Source of the DNA: Armatimonadota bacterium
GTDB lineage: Bacteria > Sysuimicrobiota > Sysuimicrobiia > Sysuimicrobiales > Humicultoraceae
Assembly (NCBI GenBank): GCA_016869025.1
Contig: VGFA01000017.1
Coordinates: 1 to 55,385, forward strand
Length of the DNA stretch: 55,385 nt
Direction of reading: 5' to 3'
Shown here piece after piece: positions 30,857-38,283 of this stretch. Positions within the stretch are counted from its first letter, which is position 1. Each line of letters begins with the position of its first letter. The translations under genes were made by a program, and so were the position numbers. The notes under the pieces are model-generated. The model did not search any database, was not told the DNA's origin, and saw only the letters and a list, made by a program, of their open reading frames with translations.

Positions 30857-31306
30857 ATGACGCGGACTTCGCGGCTGGCCGTCGCCGCGTCCCTGGCCGC
30901 CTTCGCGCTCCTGGCCCTCCTGCTGGCCGGCCAGATCTCCAGCCGGCACGTCAAGGGAGATCCAGGGCCCCAGGCCCTTCCAATCGCGGTCGCTGCCCTA
31001 GTTCTGGTCGGGGCAGCGGCCGCCTTGATCGGGGAGACGCGCCGCGGTTCTTCCGGCGCGGAGCCATGGCAGCAGGCCCTTGGAATCGGCGCAGGCACGG
31101 TTGCGTTCCTGCTGCTCTTGCCGGTTATGGGCTTCGTGATCTCCGCCGCGCTCTTCCTGATAGCCGCCTCGCTCTACCTTGACAGCCGGCGGCGCATCGG
31201 ACCGGTAACGCGGCTCCTGACCGGGGTGGGGTTTCCCCTGGCCCTCTGGTGGATCTTCAGCCGGCTGCTCGACGTTTCCCTCCCACGCGGGCTCCTGGGA
31301 TTCTAA
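30857..31306 (+). CDS. tctB: Tripartite tricarboxylate transporter small membrane subunit (TctB)
   Basis: 149-aa membrane protein with four hydrophobic segments ('LAAFALLALLLAGQI', 'ALPIAVAALVLVGAAAALIG', 'GAGTVAFLLLLPVMGFVISA' and 'ALWWIFSRLLDVSLPRG'). The C-terminal 'FSRLLDVSLPRGLLGF' and the central 'GFVISAALFLIAASLYL' fit TctB, which is poorly conserved otherwise. Position between tctC (4 nt) and tctA (3 nt) makes the assignment firm. It pairs with TctA in the membrane. Confidence 0.87.
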   Translation: MTRTSRLAVAASLAAFALLALLLAGQISSRHVKGDPGPQALPIAVAALVLVGAAAALIGETRRGSSGAEPWQQALGIGAGTVAFLLLLPVMGFVISAALFLIAASLYLDSRRRIGPVTRLLTGVGFPLALWWIFSRLLDVSLPRGLLGF

Positions 31307-31309
31307 CGC

Positions 31310-32803
31310 ATGGAACCCCTGCTGAAGGGCCTGGCCTTCGTCCTCCAGCCGACCACGCTGTTGTGGATTGTCGTGGGCGACATCGTCGGGATCTTCATCG
31401 GCGCACTTCCCGGCCTGACGGCCACGATGGGGCTCGCGCTGTTTCTGCCCGTTACGATTCACCTCGACAGTCTCACCGCCGTCAGCCTGCTGCTGGGGCT
31501 CTACTTTGGGGCGGTGACCGGGGCGTCCATACCCGCGGTGCTCTTCGGGATCCCGGGCAACCCCAACGCCATTGCCACCGTGTTCGACGGCCTGCCCATG
31601 GCGCGCAAGGGGCAGGCCGGGGTCGCGCTCGGCGGCGCGGTGATAGCGTCGTTCATCGGCGGGCTGATCAGCACCGCGGCGCTGCTCGCGGCCTCCCCGG
31701 CGCTGGCCCGCTTCTCGCTGCTGTTTGGGCCCGCGGAGTACTTCTCCCTGGCGGTTGCCAGCCTGACGATCATAGCCAGCGTCTCGGGTCCCTCGCTCCT
31801 GCGGGGCGTGGTGATGGGTGCGATGGGCGTGTTGCTCGCGACCGTTGGGATAGACACCATGACCGGCGTCCGACGGTTCACCTTCGACAACCCCTTCCTG
31901 GCCAGCGGCATCGGGCTCGTTCCCGTGCTGATAGGCATGTTTGGCATCACGCAGGCGCTCGACGATGCCGCCCACAGCCGAGAGCTGCGCCAGATGGTCA
32001 CGCAGCAGCTCGGCCGGCTATTCCCAAGCATTCGGCAGCTTCGCGGCATGTGGCGCATCATTCTGGAGTCGAGCTGGATCGGGACCTTCATCGGCCTGCT
32101 GCCCGGGGCCGGCGCCAGCGTGGCCGTGGTCCTGGCTTACGAGCGGGCGAAGCAGATCTCCCCGCGCCCCGAGGAGTTCGGCACCGGCCGGCTCGAAGGG
32201 GTCATCGCGCCGGAGGTGGCCAACAACGCCTGCATCGGCGGTGGGCTGATACCCACCTTCACGCTTGCGCTGCCCGCGGAGGCGGCCGCAGTTCCCATCC
32301 TTGCTGCGCTGGTCATCCACGGCGTCACGCCCGGCCCGTTGCTGTTTACCTTCCAGCCGCACTTCATCTACGCTATTGTCTTCGCAATGATCGTGGCGAA
32401 TCTGACCACCTGCGTCTTCCAGCTCGGCGGCATCCGTGTGTTCATCAAGGCGCTGAGCGTGCCGCCGGCGTTGATGCCTCCTTTGGTGATCTTGCTGTCG
32501 GTGCTGGGCGCGTACGCCCTCAACGGCTGGATGTACGACGCCGTCGTGGCAGTGGTGGCCGGGATCCTGGGGTTTGTCCTCAAGCGCGCCGGATACCCGC
32601 TGATCCCGCTGATCCTGGGACTGGTCCTGGGGCCGATGATGGAGTCGGAGTTCCGGAGGATGATGATCATCACCGGCGGGGACATGACGGTTTTCGTCAC
32701 GAGGCCGCTGAGCCTGCTGCTGCTGGCAGCCGGCGCCGGGTCGCTGATTCGCCAGCTCGCCCATCAGAAGCGGCTGGCCCGGAAGGGAGCAGTATCGGCA
32801 TGA
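31310..32803 (+). CDS. tctA: Tripartite tricarboxylate transporter large permease (TctA)
   Basis: 497-aa permease with about eleven helices. Hallmarks are the first Gly-rich loop 'GALPGLTATMGLALFLP', 'GLYFGAVTGASIPAVLFGIP' with 'GNPNAIATVFDG', and the second half 'GLLPGAGASVAVVLAYERAK' and 'VANNACIGGGLIPTFTLALP'. These are the two PGxxA-type repeats of TctA. Its stop overlaps the IolB-like start by 4 bp (ATGA at 32800), so the transport genes and the isomerase are translationally coupled. Confidence 0.95.
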   Translation: MEPLLKGLAFVLQPTTLLWIVVGDIVGIFIGALPGLTATMGLALFLPVTIHLDSLTAVSLLLGLYFGAVTGASIPAVLFGIPGNPNAIATVFDGLPMARKGQAGVALGGAVIASFIGGLISTAALLAASPALARFSLLFGPAEYFSLAVASLTIIASVSGPSLLRGVVMGAMGVLLATVGIDTMTGVRRFTFDNPFLASGIGLVPVLIGMFGITQALDDAAHSRELRQMVTQQLGRLFPSIRQLRGMWRIILESSWIGTFIGLLPGAGASVAVVLAYERAKQISPRPEEFGTGRLEGVIAPEVANNACIGGGLIPTFTLALPAEAAAVPILAALVIHGVTPGPLLFTFQPHFIYAIVFAMIVANLTTCVFQLGGIRVFIKALSVPPALMPPLVILLSVLGAYALNGWMYDAVVAVVAGILGFVLKRAGYPLIPLILGLVLGPMMESEFRRMMIITGGDMTVFVTRPLSLLLLAAGAGSLIRQLAHQKRLARKGAVSA

Positions 32804-33648
32804 GCAGTTTGGCTGAGAGCCAACACATCCCCGCCGTCATGAACCCTCCGGCGCACTTTCTGGTGGCGTCGGCCGCGAGCAGCCCGCTGACGCACCTGGA
32901 ATTCGCGCTTGTCACCCTGGCCGGTGGTGGGGCGCCCTTCTCCTGGGAGTCCGGCGACCGCGAGGCCGTCATATACGTGATCGAAGGCGGCTGCGTGGTC
33001 AACGTCTCCGGAAGTGCGGGGACGCTTTCCGGGACCCTCGGCCCGCGCGCATCGGTCTTCGATGATCCGCCGTCCGCGGTGTTCGTGCCCGCGGGCTCTC
33101 GCGTAGACCTGGTCGGCCTTGCGGACGGAGCACATCTGGCGCTCTTCTCCGCGCCTCCGGCCGCCACACGCTCTCCCCGGATCATCGGCCTGGATCAGAT
33201 CACCGTCAGGAACGTGGGCGCCGAGAACTGGTCGCGCCGCGTCATCAGCGTTGCCGACCAGAGCGTGACCAGCCGGATGCTCGTGGGCGAGACCCACAAC
33301 CCCCCTGGCCACTGGTCGAGCTATCCGCCGCACAAACACGACACGCGCCGCGCCATCGCCGAAGGTCGAGGCGAGGCCCCGATGGAGGAGGTCTACCACT
33401 ACTTTGTGCGGCCGCCGGACGGGTTCGGGCTGCAGATGGTCTACACGCCTCCAGACGCCCCTGCGCCGTTCGAGAGGATCTACAGGGTGCGCGACGGCGA
33501 CACCGTTGTGATACCGCGCGGCTACCACCCGATCGTGGCAGCCGGGGGCTACGATCTGGTCTACCTCTGGGCGATCTCGGGCGAGCAGGTGGAGTACGCC
33601 GCCTGGGCGGACGATCCGGCGCATGCCTGGATCAACCGTCCGCGGTAG
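32800..33648 (+). CDS. iolB: 5-deoxy-glucuronate isomerase (IolB family)
   Basis: 282-aa double cupin. 'GETHNPPGHWSSYPPHKHDT' is the IolB signature containing His and Glu metal ligands of the second cupin, and 'MEEVYHYFVRPPDGFGLQMV' with 'DTVVIPRGYHPIVAAGGYDLVYLW' completes the site. In the inositol pathway IolB isomerizes 5-deoxy-glucuronate. No other iol genes are in the window, and it is coupled to tctA, so it may act on a related uronate-type acid brought in by TctABC. The ATG at 32800 is in the 4-bp overlap. Confidence 0.9.
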   Translation: MSSLAESQHIPAVMNPPAHFLVASAASSPLTHLEFALVTLAGGGAPFSWESGDREAVIYVIEGGCVVNVSGSAGTLSGTLGPRASVFDDPPSAVFVPAGSRVDLVGLADGAHLALFSAPPAATRSPRIIGLDQITVRNVGAENWSRRVISVADQSVTSRMLVGETHNPPGHWSSYPPHKHDTRRAIAEGRGEAPMEEVYHYFVRPPDGFGLQMVYTPPDAPAPFERIYRVRDGDTVVIPRGYHPIVAAGGYDLVYLWAISGEQVEYAAWADDPAHAWINRPR

Positions 33649-33656
33649 AGCCGGAA

Positions 33657-34244
33657 ATGCGCCCTGTTATCGTCTTCGACTTCGACGGCACACTGGTGGA
33701 CGCGTACGAAATCAAGCGCGAGTCGTACTGGCGGGCGGTATCCGAGGTGCTGGGACTGGACCCCGGGCACCGGGCCACGGTGGACGCCTCCTATGCCCGC
33801 ACCAGCGGCGCCCACCGGTTCGTTCAACTGGCCGATACCGCTGCCGCCCTGGGCCGCACGGTGTCCGACGCGGACCGCGAGGAGTTCTCGCGGCGCTACT
33901 CCGGCTACAACGAGCAGGAGAAGGATCGGATGCGTCAGTTCCCCTCGGCGAGGGCGATGCTGGAGGCACTTCGGGAGGACCACGACCTGGTGTTGTCCAG
34001 CGGCCTGCCGCACGCCAACCTCGTGGCCGAGGCCGCGCGCCATGGCCTGGCGGAGTTCTTCGTCGAGATTGAGGGCGGCGACAAGGGCCGTACGCTGGAC
34101 CGGCTGCGCGCCGCAGGGCGCACCGTCGTGGTCTTCGTCGGCGACACCCCGCACGACGAGGAGGTGGCCGCCTCTCGTGGTGTCCCGTTCTACAGGGTTG
34201 GCGGCGACGCAGAACTGGCACGGCTCCCGGAGGTGCTCTCGTGA
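33657..34244 (+). CDS. HAD-superfamily phosphatase
   Basis: 195-aa haloacid-dehalogenase phosphatase. Motif I 'VIVFDFDGTLVDAYE' supplies the nucleophilic and acid/base Asp. Motif II is 'LVLSSGLPHANL', motif III Lys is in 'EGGDKGRTL' and motif IV is 'VVFVGDTPHDEEVAASRGV'. The helical cap (about 15-85) places it in subfamily I, like phosphoglycolate phosphatase. It starts 8 nt after iolB and overlaps the MBL-fold gene by 4 bp. It may remove a phosphate from an intermediate of the same acid-degrading route, which is inference. Confidence 0.9.
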   Translation: MRPVIVFDFDGTLVDAYEIKRESYWRAVSEVLGLDPGHRATVDASYARTSGAHRFVQLADTAAALGRTVSDADREEFSRRYSGYNEQEKDRMRQFPSARAMLEALREDHDLVLSSGLPHANLVAEAARHGLAEFFVEIEGGDKGRTLDRLRAAGRTVVVFVGDTPHDEEVAASRGVPFYRVGGDAELARLPEVLS

Positions 34245-35035
34245 GCGCATCGTTGGTGGTCCTGGGATCCAGCGGCGCGGTGCAGACCGCGCACCGCGAC
34301 AACGCGGCGCTGGCCTTCCGCATGGAGGAGTCGTCGGTCCTGGTTGACTGTCCGGGCAGCGTCTTCCTCAAGCTGCGGAAGGCAGGGCTCGATCCGATGC
34401 TCCTGCGGGCAGTTGTGATCACGCACGCGCATCCCGACCACATCTACGGGCTGCCGTCTCTGGTGCACCATCTCTGGATGCTTGCCCGCCAGGAACCACT
34501 GCCCCTGTTCGCGCCGGAGCCGGAGATAGGCAAGCTGCGGGGCCTTCTGGACGTGTTCGACCTGGGCCGGCGCGCGGAGTTTCTTGAGATGCACCCTCTG
34601 GCCGCCGGTGCAACCTCACCGACAGGCGACGCGGCTGGCCCATTCTGGGAGCACGCCGGAGGACGGCTCTCTGCGCTGCCGTCGGACCACGGCCCGCCCG
34701 CTTTCGCGATCCGCTGGGATACCCCTGCGGGCGCGAGGGTCGTCTACTCCTCTGACACGCGGCCGGTGGAGGCAATGGCTTCGTTCGGGCGCGATGCCGC
34801 GCTGTTTGTTCACGAGGCCACCTTCCTCGAGTCCGAGGCAATACGGGCGGCGGAGGGGGGTCACTCGACGGCTGCGCAGGCCGCCCGCCTGGCGGCGCTC
34901 GCCGGCGCTCGCCGGCTTCTTCTCGTGCACCTGGACTACCGGGCAGATGCGGCGCAATGGGTGGAGGAGGCCAGGAGCGAGTTCGTCGGGCCGGTGGAGG
35001 TGCCGGACGACGGCGCGATCTACGCTGTGGAGTGA
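34241..35035 (+). CDS. MBL-fold hydrolase (RNase Z-like)
   Basis: 264-aa metallo-beta-lactamase fold. 'VVITHAHPDHIYGLPSLVHH' is the HxHxDH metal motif, preceded by 'SSVLVDCPGSV'. Further ligands are the His in 'LPSDHGPPAFAIRW', Asp in 'VVYSSDTRPVE' and His in 'LLLVHLDYRADA'. 'LFVHEATFLE' and 'GGHSTAAQAARLA' match RNase Z/arylsulfatase-like members. The start GTG lies in the overlap with the HAD gene. Activity (lactonase, phosphodiesterase or tRNA 3' processing) cannot be decided; context favours a metabolic role. Confidence 0.87.
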   Translation: MSASLVVLGSSGAVQTAHRDNAALAFRMEESSVLVDCPGSVFLKLRKAGLDPMLLRAVVITHAHPDHIYGLPSLVHHLWMLARQEPLPLFAPEPEIGKLRGLLDVFDLGRRAEFLEMHPLAAGATSPTGDAAGPFWEHAGGRLSALPSDHGPPAFAIRWDTPAGARVVYSSDTRPVEAMASFGRDAALFVHEATFLESEAIRAAEGGHSTAAQAARLAALAGARRLLLVHLDYRADAAQWVEEARSEFVGPVEVPDDGAIYAVE

Positions 35036-35069
35036 TCCCGGCGGCGCAGTGTGATTCCGTCGGCGTGAT

Positions 35070-35825
35070 CTAGGTAGTGGCGCGGCCGGCGCCGGTGGTC
35101 CCGCCGTCTACCGCTATCGTCTGACCGGTGATGTACCCTGCCCCGCGGCCGGCCAGGAACACCACGAGGGCCGCCACCTCTTCGGCCGTGCCCATCCGGC
35201 CCATCGGAATCACCTCGAGCAACTTCCGGCGAAGCTCCTCGGGCATGGCCGCCACGATGCCCGCGTCAATCGCACCCGGCGCTACCGCGTTCACGGTGAC
35301 ACCGCGCGGAGCCAGTTCCCGGGCAAGCACCTCGGTCAGCCCGATCAGGCCGGCCTTGGCAGCCGAATAGTTGGCCTGGCCGGCGCCGCCGGCGACCCCT
35401 GCTATGGAGGACATGTTGATGATTCGACCCCGGCTGCTTGCCAGCAAGTGGGGCAGCGCGTGGCGGCAGCAGCGTACAGCGCCGGACAGGTTGGTGTCCA
35501 GCACCGCGTTCCAGTCGGACGGCTGCATGCGCACCACAAGCGCGTCGCGCGTGATGCCGGCGTTGTTGACCAGGATGTCGAGGCCCCCGAACCGCGCCAC
35601 AGTCTCGGATATGCACCTCGCCGCGTCGGCGTCGGAGTCCACGTCGGCCTGGATTGCGAGAACCTCGGCAGGCGGAGACAGTTCACGGACCAGCGCCTCG
35701 GCGCCGGCCGCGTTGGAGCGGTAGGTGAACGCGACGCGCGCCCCGGCTCGGGAAAGCGCGACCACAATGGCTCGTCCGAGGCCGGACGATCCGCCGGTGA
35801 CCAGCGTGGAAGCTGAATCGAGCAT
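35070..35825 (-). CDS. Short-chain dehydrogenase/reductase (FabG-like)
   Basis: 251-aa SDR. It has 'LVTGGSSGLGRAIVVALSRAG' as the NAD(P)-binding motif, 'LVNNAGITRDALVVRM' as the NNAG element, and the catalytic Ser-Tyr-Lys in 'IINMSSIAGVAGGAGQANYSAAKAGLIG'-type order (Ser at 'NMSS', 'YSAAK'). 'NAVAPGAID' and the C-terminal 'ITGQTIAVDGG' are normal. It resembles 3-oxoacyl-ACP reductase but no other fatty acid genes are near. The start overlaps the methyltransferase stop by 1 nt (TGATG). Confidence 0.92.
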   Translation of the reverse strand: MLDSASTLVTGGSSGLGRAIVVALSRAGARVAFTYRSNAAGAEALVRELSPPAEVLAIQADVDSDADAARCISETVARFGGLDILVNNAGITRDALVVRMQPSDWNAVLDTNLSGAVRCCRHALPHLLASSRGRIINMSSIAGVAGGAGQANYSAAKAGLIGLTEVLARELAPRGVTVNAVAPGAIDAGIVAAMPEELRRKLLEVIPMGRMGTAEEVAALVVFLAGRGAGYITGQTIAVDGGTTGAGRATT

Positions 35826-36649
35826 CAGGGGCGCCGGGCGACCACCTGCATCCAGATCCGCGGGACCGTCTGAAGCTTGAGGTCCCCAAAGGTCTGGCGG
35901 GCGCCGGCCTTGAGCGCTTCCATGCCGATCTCGAGAGGGACGCCGGGCAGCGCGCCCTCGATGAACATCGAGAACTCGCTGATGTCCTCCCAGGCCTGGC
36001 AGGGGAGCTGCTTCTCCTGGAACTCGACCTCGGTCTCGGCAAACCCGCTATCATCAAGCAGGCGGCGATACTCCGCCGGGGTCAGCCACTGCATCGCGGT
36101 GGCCTTGGCGTCGCGGACAACGGCATGTCCCCTCTCGCGCAGCAGGCGCATCGCCCGCAGCCCCCAGTGCTTGTAGAACCGCAGGCTGTCCCCGGCGTAG
36201 GCGCCCTCGAAGAAGGTGGTGTTGAACGCCAACACGCCGCCGGGGCGCAGCACCTTGCTGATCCCGGCGATCACCTGGGCCTTGTCCGGGACGAGGTGGA
36301 TGGCGTTGCAGAAGACCACCGTGTCCACCTGCGGCACCAGGCTGCCCAGGCGCTCCGCGGTCCCCTGGATGAACCGCACGATGGCAGACTGGATTCGCTG
36401 CGCCGCCAGCACCAGCGCGGAAGCGGAGGGGTCTATGGCGAAGACGCGGCCCAGCGGCGGCACGCCCATCCGCTGCAGGATCAGCTCGGTGATGGCGCCC
36501 GGGCCGCATCCCAGGTCAACCACGTCGGCGCCCGGCCTGATGCCTGCGCGCGCCACCAGCCAGGCGTTGACTTCCCTGAAGAACGGATGCGCCGCGAACC
36601 TGGCAAACGAGAACCGCTCTTCCGGGGTCTCCATGGCCTGGGTCTCCAT
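35825..36649 (-). CDS. SAM-dependent methyltransferase
   Basis: 274-aa class I methyltransferase. 'ADVVDLGCGPGAITELIL' is motif I, 'VFAIDPSASALVLAAQR' motif II and 'LGSLVPQVDTVVFCNAIHLV' motif III/IV; 'ISKVLRPGGVLAFNTTFF' closes the fold. Substrate domain at about 160-250 is unassigned. TATAAT lies only 7 nt before the ATG at 36649, and two 19-bp repeats lie just upstream of it. This points to a leaderless mRNA. Probably co-transcribed with the SDR gene. Confidence 0.87.
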   Translation of the reverse strand: METQAMETPEERFSFARFAAHPFFREVNAWLVARAGIRPGADVVDLGCGPGAITELILQRMGVPPLGRVFAIDPSASALVLAAQRIQSAIVRFIQGTAERLGSLVPQVDTVVFCNAIHLVPDKAQVIAGISKVLRPGGVLAFNTTFFEGAYAGDSLRFYKHWGLRAMRLLRERGHAVVRDAKATAMQWLTPAEYRRLLDDSGFAETEVEFQEKQLPCQAWEDISEFSMFIEGALPGVPLEIGMEALKAGARQTFGDLKLQTVPRIWMQVVARRP

Positions 36650-36656
36650 AAGATGG

Positions 36657-36662
36657 ATTATA
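36657..36662 (-). promoter_or_regulatory. -10 box of methyltransferase-SDR unit
   Basis: TATAAT on the minus strand ends 7 nt before the ATG at 36649, so the predicted transcription start is one base before the codon. Confidence 0.6.
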
Positions 36663-36700
36663 CCTCATGCGCAAGCGCCATCCTCATGCGCTAGCGCCAC
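36663..36700. repeat. Two 19-bp direct repeats with palindromic core at a promoter
   Basis: Units 36663-36681 and 36682-36700 share 17 of 19 bases. Each contains GCGCnnGCGC, a perfect palindrome (GCGCTAGCGC) in the second unit. They adjoin the methyltransferase -10 box and cover the stop codon of the amidohydrolase gene. They could be tandem operators. Confidence 0.65.
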
Positions 36701-38073
36701 CCATCGCGGTGGACTACCTCATGGGCCAGTCCGCGGGAGCGGGCGGCTCCCTCTCCCGCGGGCGAGACCAGCAGGGTGCCACCACGTCCCTCGACCCGTC
36801 CTTCGGCGAGCACGACGCGCCCTCCGGCCACAGACCACGTGGCACGCCCTGCTTCGAGATCCACGACCGTTACGTCGGCGTCGGCGCCCACACCGAGGTG
36901 TCCTTTGGTCGGAAGGTTCAACATGCGGGCAGGGTTCAGGCTGGCCTTGACGACGAAGTCCCGGAGGGTCCAGGCGCCCATCTGGACCAGCATGAGCCCG
37001 TGCCGGACCAGGAAGTTGCGCGGAATTGCGCCGCCGTCGGTGCTGAGGCCGCCGATCACGAAGGCACCGTCGCGCCGCGCGGTCGCCAGCAGGATCGCGG
37101 ACGGGATGTGGTTGACCGGGAACGAGACGCCTGCGTCGGTCTCCAGGGTGCGCCATGTTTCTAGCCCGTCCGCCGGTGATGCCAGGATGATCTCGCCGCC
37201 CTTCTGGATGTGGATGCGCGCGTAGCCGGAGCGGATCGCGGCCTCCAGCCCTCTCTCGCTCTGCTCGTAGCCCCCCAGCCGGAGGCAAGTCTTCGTGACC
37301 GCGCTTGCCGGGGCGCCGCTGCGGCACCGTGCCGACGTGCCGTTGTATACAGACAGGTACGACTCGCTGACCGCGGAGGGGTGTGCGGTCAGGAGTTCGA
37401 GCGCGCGCTGCGCCTCCACGACCGGATCGCCCATCAGCTGGCCGCGGCAGTACGAGTTCACGTGGGCGATGTGGATGGGGCGGCCCGTGGCCAGGTCGAG
37501 TGCCTCTTCGAGCCCGCGGATGTCCGAGCCCGTTGCGGTTGTTCCCACATGGAAGGCGACGTAGCACCGGCACCTGGCCGCTTCCTCCACGGCCTGTGCA
37601 GTGGCCTCTGGTGTTAGAGGGTAGTGGCCGCCCAGCAGCTTGATCCCGATCGCGCCACTGGTCAGCGCCCGGTCAACCGCGCCGGCGATCTCGTTCCCAG
37701 TGGGATCGAGCGACGGCAGCGTTGCTCCGGGAACCAGCGGGTGGAGGTAGGCGATGTTGAGCCCGGCGCCTCCGCCTGTCAGGTCCCGCGCCAGGTCCTC
37801 GATCTCACCGGCCATGTCGAGCGCGGTCACGACACCCGTCGCGGCCACCATGCGGTGTCCCTCGGCCGAGCCGAAGTGGCGCGAGAGGTGGGTGTGGCTG
37901 TCAATCACTCCTGGGATCACGTGGCGCCCGGCGACATCCACGGTTCTCCGCGCGCCGGTGGTTACCCGGCCCACCTCGCTGATCCGCCCGTCGCGTATGG
38001 CCAGCTCGGCAGGCCCGTCCATGTTGTTGGCGGGATCGAGCAGGTGCCCGCCCGTCAATACGAGATCGTGCAC
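36691..38073 (-). CDS. Amidohydrolase (dihydroorotase/D-aminoacylase-like)
   Basis: 460-aa cyclic-amidohydrolase fold. 'VIPGVIDSHTHLSRHFG' gives the HxH metal motif, 'GIKLLGGHYPLTPEATAQAV' the Lys or carboxylated-Lys region, 'CYVAFHVGTTATGS' and 'PIHIAHVNSYCRG' the next His ligands, and 'LSTDGGAIPRNFLV' the catalytic Asp. The C-terminal 'GHLGVGADADVTVVDLEAG' strand set is standard for the beta-sandwich. Length fits D-aminoacylase or hydantoinase-like enzymes; substrate unknown. The start is GTG at 38073. Its stop is inside the 19-bp repeats. Confidence 0.85.
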   Translation of the reverse strand: MHDLVLTGGHLLDPANNMDGPAELAIRDGRISEVGRVTTGARRTVDVAGRHVIPGVIDSHTHLSRHFGSAEGHRMVAATGVVTALDMAGEIEDLARDLTGGGAGLNIAYLHPLVPGATLPSLDPTGNEIAGAVDRALTSGAIGIKLLGGHYPLTPEATAQAVEEAARCRCYVAFHVGTTATGSDIRGLEEALDLATGRPIHIAHVNSYCRGQLMGDPVVEAQRALELLTAHPSAVSESYLSVYNGTSARCRSGAPASAVTKTCLRLGGYEQSERGLEAAIRSGYARIHIQKGGEIILASPADGLETWRTLETDAGVSFPVNHIPSAILLATARRDGAFVIGGLSTDGGAIPRNFLVRHGLMLVQMGAWTLRDFVVKASLNPARMLNLPTKGHLGVGADADVTVVDLEAGRATWSVAGGRVVLAEGRVEGRGGTLLVSPAGEGAARSRGLAHEVVHRDGWR

Positions 38074-38140
38074 TCGGCATCATTCCTTTCTGCTGGCCCT
38101 TCTTTCAGGAGGTTGGCCGAAAAGCACGGATTCCCTTTGC

Positions 38141-38146
38141 TATAAT
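38141..38146 (+). promoter_or_regulatory. -10 box of tRNA-Ser
   Basis: A consensus TATAAT ends 7 nt before the mature 5' end of tRNA-Ser. The 5' end may therefore be generated with almost no leader. No matching -35 is seen at 16-18 nt. Confidence 0.55.
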
Positions 38147-38153
38147 CATCGCC

Positions 38154-38243
38154 GGAGAGGTGGCTGAGCCTGGCCGAAGGCGGCGGACTTGAAATCCGTT
38201 AGGGTGAAAGCCCTCGTGGGTTCGAATCCCACCCTCTCCGCCA
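38154..38243 (+). tRNA. tRNA-Ser (anticodon TGA), CCA encoded
   Basis: Class II tRNA of 90 nt. The acceptor stem is GGAGAGG/CCTCTCC, anticodon loop ACTTGAAAT has anticodon TGA (reading UCA and other UCN codons), a long variable arm (AGGGTGAAAGCCCT) is present and the T-arm is GTGGG-TTCGAAT-CCCAC. The discriminator is G and CCA is encoded. The anticodon is not TCA, so it is not the selenocysteine tRNA. An AOR gene starts 40 nt downstream. Confidence 0.97.
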
Positions 38244-38283
38244 GTCGGCGACTGCAAGAACCCCAACCCACGGAGGCCGCGCG

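Noticed and set aside
31249-32799. Long frame running through tctA into iolB
   Set aside because: Only the iolB part after 32800 has homology; the earlier part is Arg/Gly/Pro-rich and lies in another frame of tctA.
38154-38243. tRNA-Ser gene as a candidate tRNA-Sec
   Set aside because: The anticodon is TGA, not TCA, and the acceptor stem is 7 bp, so it is an ordinary serine tRNA.
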